Shown here: piece after piece, positions 6,915 to 9,433 of the stretch
How positions within the stretch are numbered: the first letter of the stretch is position 1
Layout: each line of letters begins with the position of its first letter
Source: Psychrilyobacter sp.
GTDB lineage: Bacteria; Fusobacteriota; Fusobacteriia; Fusobacteriales; Fusobacteriaceae
Reading direction: 5' to 3'
Assembly: GCA_030621995.1 (NCBI GenBank)
Contig: JAUXGP010000046.1
Location: forward strand, 1 to 9,433
DNA: 9,433 bases
Translations under genes and position numbers: made by a program
Notes under the pieces: model-generated
What the model was told of the DNA's origin: nothing
Seen by the model: the letters and a program-made list of their open reading frames with translations, nothing else
The model's database searches: none

Positions 6915-7781
6915 ATGGTCGATTTGAATAAGAAAAGGAAATTTTTTATATTATTAAAAATTATTTTAATAATATTCTTGATATATATATACGTTGCGGA
7001 TGGAAAAAGTTTATATTTAAGTGAGACCTATGAGAGTTTAGGAGAGGTATTGGGAGGATTTAGAAGCATCTTGATTCCATACTTAATGTTAAATGTTTTT
7101 TCTGCTTTCATATCAGATTTAGATAGAAAAACAGTCTTTTTAATGAGGCTTAATTTTTTCTTTATTTTGTTGATATGTTTGAGTAATCTTCAGTTATTAT
7201 TTTACGTGGATAATCTAGAAAAAGATAATCTGGAAAAAAAAATATTTATCTATCTCTATGTCCGTAAAAACTTAGGAATGTTAATTACGATGATTCTCTA
7301 TAAATTTTATTTTTTAGTGCCTGTTAATATTAATATTGCAGTTACGGGGACAATACTATTTTTCTCCTCATTCATACTTTTTGGAAAGATAATAGGAAAT
7401 ATGGTCAGGGGAATACTTAAATATTATCTGAAGGAGAATCGTGAAAAACGAAAAAAAATAAGAAAATTGATAAAAGCAGAAAAAAAAATAAAAAAACAAA
7501 TTTTGGAAAAGGAAAAGTGTGAAAGAATAGAGAGGGAAAAACAAGCTGCAATTGAAGAAACGAGGGAAAAACTAAGGAAAGAAAGAATTTTAGAGCTAAA
7601 AAATAAGATGGTAAAAGATAAAAAAATATCCATGGGGAAACAGCTGAACATCAGCGGTATAGACCTAATAGATGAAAAAAGATTAAAAGCAGAAAAACTA
7701 AATAAAGAAGACGAGGTAGAGGGAATAGAAGAAGTGACTGAAGGGCAGTTACATTTTAAATTTAAAACAGAAGAGGTGTAA
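6915..7781 (+). CDS. Unrecognised multi-pass membrane protein with a C-terminal coiled coil
   Basis: I do not recognise this 288-residue protein. Hydrophobic segments lie at about residues 10-28, 51-67, 79-97, 118-136 (weaker) and 140-160, so four or five membrane spans. Residues 165-240 are extremely rich in Lys, Glu and Arg with heptad-like spacing, predicting a long cytoplasmic coiled coil, followed by an acidic tail. The layout (short N-terminus, Gly-rich turn GEVLGG at 43-48, four spans, charged linker) recalls the membrane domain of FtsK-type translocases, but there is no ATPase motor here or next door. The start is unsure: the ATG at 6915 has almost no ribosome site, while an in-frame TTG at 6924 is preceded by TAGGATGG. 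It is followed after 2 bases by maf and then mreB, so a role at the membrane in growth or division is suggested by position only. Confidence 0.7.
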   Translation: MVDLNKKRKFFILLKIILIIFLIYIYVADGKSLYLSETYESLGEVLGGFRSILIPYLMLNVFSAFISDLDRKTVFLMRLNFFFILLICLSNLQLLFYVDNLEKDNLEKKIFIYLYVRKNLGMLITMILYKFYFLVPVNINIAVTGTILFFSSFILFGKIIGNMVRGILKYYLKENREKRKKIRKLIKAEKKIKKQILEKEKCERIEREKQAAIEETREKLRKERILELKNKMVKDKKISMGKQLNISGIDLIDEKRLKAEKLNKEDEVEGIEEVTEGQLHFKFKTEEV

Positions 7782-7783
7782 AG

Positions 7784-8368
7784 ATGATATTAGCTTCTAA
7801 ATCTCCTAGAAGATTTGAAATTTTGAGTAACTTTGGAGTTAAAAAAATAGAGGTAGTTGCCGCTGAAATAGAAGAAATAAGTGACAAGGAAGGTTTGATT
7901 GAACAAATAATAGATATAGCTGTAAAAAAAGGGGCGGAAGTGGCCAAGGGTTATCCCGATGAATTTGTATTGTCAGCAGACACAGTAGTAATTTTAGATG
8001 GCAAGATCTTAGGGAAACCAAAGAATTTCGAGGAGGCGTTTGCAACACTTACCAGCCTTTCCGGAAGAACTCATGAAGTGATAACAGCTTATTCCCTGAT
8101 AAATAAAAATAGAGAAATATTTATTTCTGGTTATGATAAAACCGTTGTAAAATTTAAAGAATTATCGGAATCGGAGATAAATTGGTATATAGAAACAGGA
8201 GAACCGATGGATAAAGCAGGATCCTATGGAATACAAGGTGTAGGGGCAGGAATATTGATTGACAGGATAGAGGGGGAATTTTATAATGTTATGGGATTTC
8301 CAATCTCAAAATTTGTAGAAGACCTGAAAAAACATGGAATAAAAATACAGAATATAATAGAGTTGTAG
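7784..8368 (+). CDS. maf: Maf-family nucleotide pyrophosphatase (dTTP/UTP type)
   Basis: Maf proteins hydrolyse non-canonical or excess nucleoside triphosphates to monophosphates and pyrophosphate in the cytoplasm, and have been linked to septum control. At 194 residues the length is normal. Motifs in order are ASKSPRR (4-10), SADTVV (64-69, with Asp66 the catalytic base position), GKP (77-79), SGRTHEV (93-99), DKAGSYGIQG (143-152) and EGEFYNVMGFP (163-173). The DKAG.YGIQG form is that of the YhdE-like group acting on dTTP and UTP rather than the YceF-like m7GTP group. The protein begins directly with the first motif, without extra N-terminal residues. An AGAGGTG site (7772-7778) inside the end of the preceding gene serves the ATG at 7784. 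Location directly before mreB is a widely conserved arrangement. Confidence 0.95.
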   Translation: MILASKSPRRFEILSNFGVKKIEVVAAEIEEISDKEGLIEQIIDIAVKKGAEVAKGYPDEFVLSADTVVILDGKILGKPKNFEEAFATLTSLSGRTHEVITAYSLINKNREIFISGYDKTVVKFKELSESEINWYIETGEPMDKAGSYGIQGVGAGILIDRIEGEFYNVMGFPISKFVEDLKKHGIKIQNIIEL

Positions 8369-8377
8369 GAGGATCAA

Positions 8378-9433
8378 ATGTTAAAAATATTAAAAATGAC
8401 TAAAAATATATTCGGGATTTTTTCAGAAGACCTGGGGATAGATTTAGGGACAGCAAATACATTGGTATGTGTAAAAAATAAAGGTGTAATATTAAACGAA
8501 CCATCCGTAGTGTCGATAAATACAAGAACAAAAGATATAATTGCTGTAGGGGAAAGAGCTAAAAAAATGATAGGGAGAACCCCGGATAGCTGTGAAGCTA
8601 TAAGACCATTAAAAAATGGTGTGATAGCAGACTATGAAATAACAGAGAAGATGCTTCGTGAATTTTATAAAAGAGTTCATAAAAGGACTTTTTTGAGCAG
8701 CCCGAGGGTGGTAATATGTGTTCCTGCAGGTGTTTCTCAAGTAGAGAGAAGAGCCGTAATAGATGTAACCTTAGAAGCTGGAGCCAGGGAAGCTTATTTA
8801 ATAGAGGAACCCATGGCAGCAGCCATTGGAGTAGGAGTAAATATTTTTGACCCTGAAGGGAATTTAATAGTTGACATAGGTGGAGGGACCACTGAGATAG
8901 CAGTCATTTCATTGGGCGGGATAGTAAGAACATCTTCACTGAAGGTAGCAGGAGATAAATTTGATGTGGCTATAGGGGAATATGTAAGGCAGAGACATGA
9001 TCTGCTTATAGGTGAAAAAACAGCAGAAGATATCAAGATAAATATAGCTACTGCATTAGCAGGAGATGAAGAGGTGACCTATGAAATAAGCGGAAGAAAT
9101 ATCTTGAATGGGTTACCTAAAAACGTGATTATATCTTCGTTGGAGATACAGGAGGCGATAATGCCTCTAATAAAAAAGATAATTGAAGAGATAAAATTAG
9201 TCTTAGAAAAAACACCGCCCGAACTATCAGCTGATATTAAAAGGAAGGGAGTAATATTAACTGGTGGAGGAGCTGGAGTTAGAGGTTTAGATCAAAAAAT
9301 AGCAGAGAGTATCCAGCTAGAGGTTACACCCTCTGAAAATCCATTAAATTGTGTAGTGAACGGGATAGAGGTATTACTGCAAAATTTTGATGAATATAAG
9401 AGTGTTTTAATATCTCCAGAGAAAGATTATTAA
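8378..9433 (+). CDS. mreB: Rod shape-determining protein MreB
   Basis: MreB is a bacterial actin that forms membrane-bound filaments and directs the elongasome (MreC, MreD, RodA, PBP2) during side-wall growth. The complete 351-residue frame ends exactly at the window end (TAA 9431-9433). Nucleotide-binding signatures of the actin fold are present: phosphate 1 DLGTANT (22-28), phosphate 2 DIGGGTTE (166-173) and adenosine loop TGGGAGVRGL (295-304). EEPMAAAIG (143-151) and LIGEKTAEDIK (210-220) are also typical. Residues 1-16 form an amphipathic, basic-hydrophobic segment (MLKILKMTKNIFGIFS) fitting the known membrane-binding helix. An AGGAGG site (8367-8372) overlaps the maf stop codon, so maf and mreB are co-transcribed and probably translationally coupled. 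mreC would be expected just past the window. Identification is secure. Confidence 0.97.
   Translation: MLKILKMTKNIFGIFSEDLGIDLGTANTLVCVKNKGVILNEPSVVSINTRTKDIIAVGERAKKMIGRTPDSCEAIRPLKNGVIADYEITEKMLREFYKRVHKRTFLSSPRVVICVPAGVSQVERRAVIDVTLEAGAREAYLIEEPMAAAIGVGVNIFDPEGNLIVDIGGGTTEIAVISLGGIVRTSSLKVAGDKFDVAIGEYVRQRHDLLIGEKTAEDIKINIATALAGDEEVTYEISGRNILNGLPKNVIISSLEIQEAIMPLIKKIIEEIKLVLEKTPPELSADIKRKGVILTGGGAGVRGLDQKIAESIQLEVTPSENPLNCVVNGIEVLLQNFDEYKSVLISPEKDY

Overview
The window is AT-rich DNA from a bacterium with ordinary short spacers and strong AGGAGG-type ribosome binding sites. Gene content, codon choice and protein style (Smc, HslU, an MreB operon, a lipid-modified PLD-type protein, -10 boxes of the form TATGATAAAAT) fit a member of the Fusobacteriota, perhaps near Psychrilyobacter, Ilyobacter or Propionigenium. 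This is inference from style, and a low-GC clostridial relative is not excluded.

The left third is read leftward. hslU (ATPase of the HslUV protease) has its own promoter and is followed by a 286-base spacer, then the 5' half of smc, which leaves the window within the hinge domain. The spacer carries an imperfect inverted-repeat element with a perfect 8-bp hairpin inside it. No hslV lies next to hslU.

A divergent promoter region (3552-3847) separates hslU from rightward folE (GTP cyclohydrolase I, first step of folate/pterin synthesis), which looks monocistronic and ends in a clear intrinsic terminator. After it, a promoter drives a two-gene unit: an alpha/beta hydrolase of the monoacylglycerol lipase/lysophospholipase type and a lipoprotein with two PLD-like motifs. 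The two genes overlap by 4 bases, and both motifs of the second protein have Glu where the family has Asp. Together they suggest a small lipid-handling pair, although no substrate can be read from the sequence.

The right third is a cell-shape operon in the making: an unrecognised multi-spanning membrane protein with a long charged coiled-coil tail, then maf (nucleotide pyrophosphatase), then mreB, whose stop codon is the last codon of the window. The genes are tightly spaced (2 and 9 bases), and mreC/mreD probably follow outside the window.

Overall most of the window is housekeeping DNA. I see no CRISPR, tRNA, rRNA, insertion sequence or defence system. The leads worth following are the HKE-type PLD lipoprotein and its hydrolase partner, the orphan membrane/coiled-coil protein before maf-mreB, the palindromic spacer element, and the absence of hslV beside hslU.
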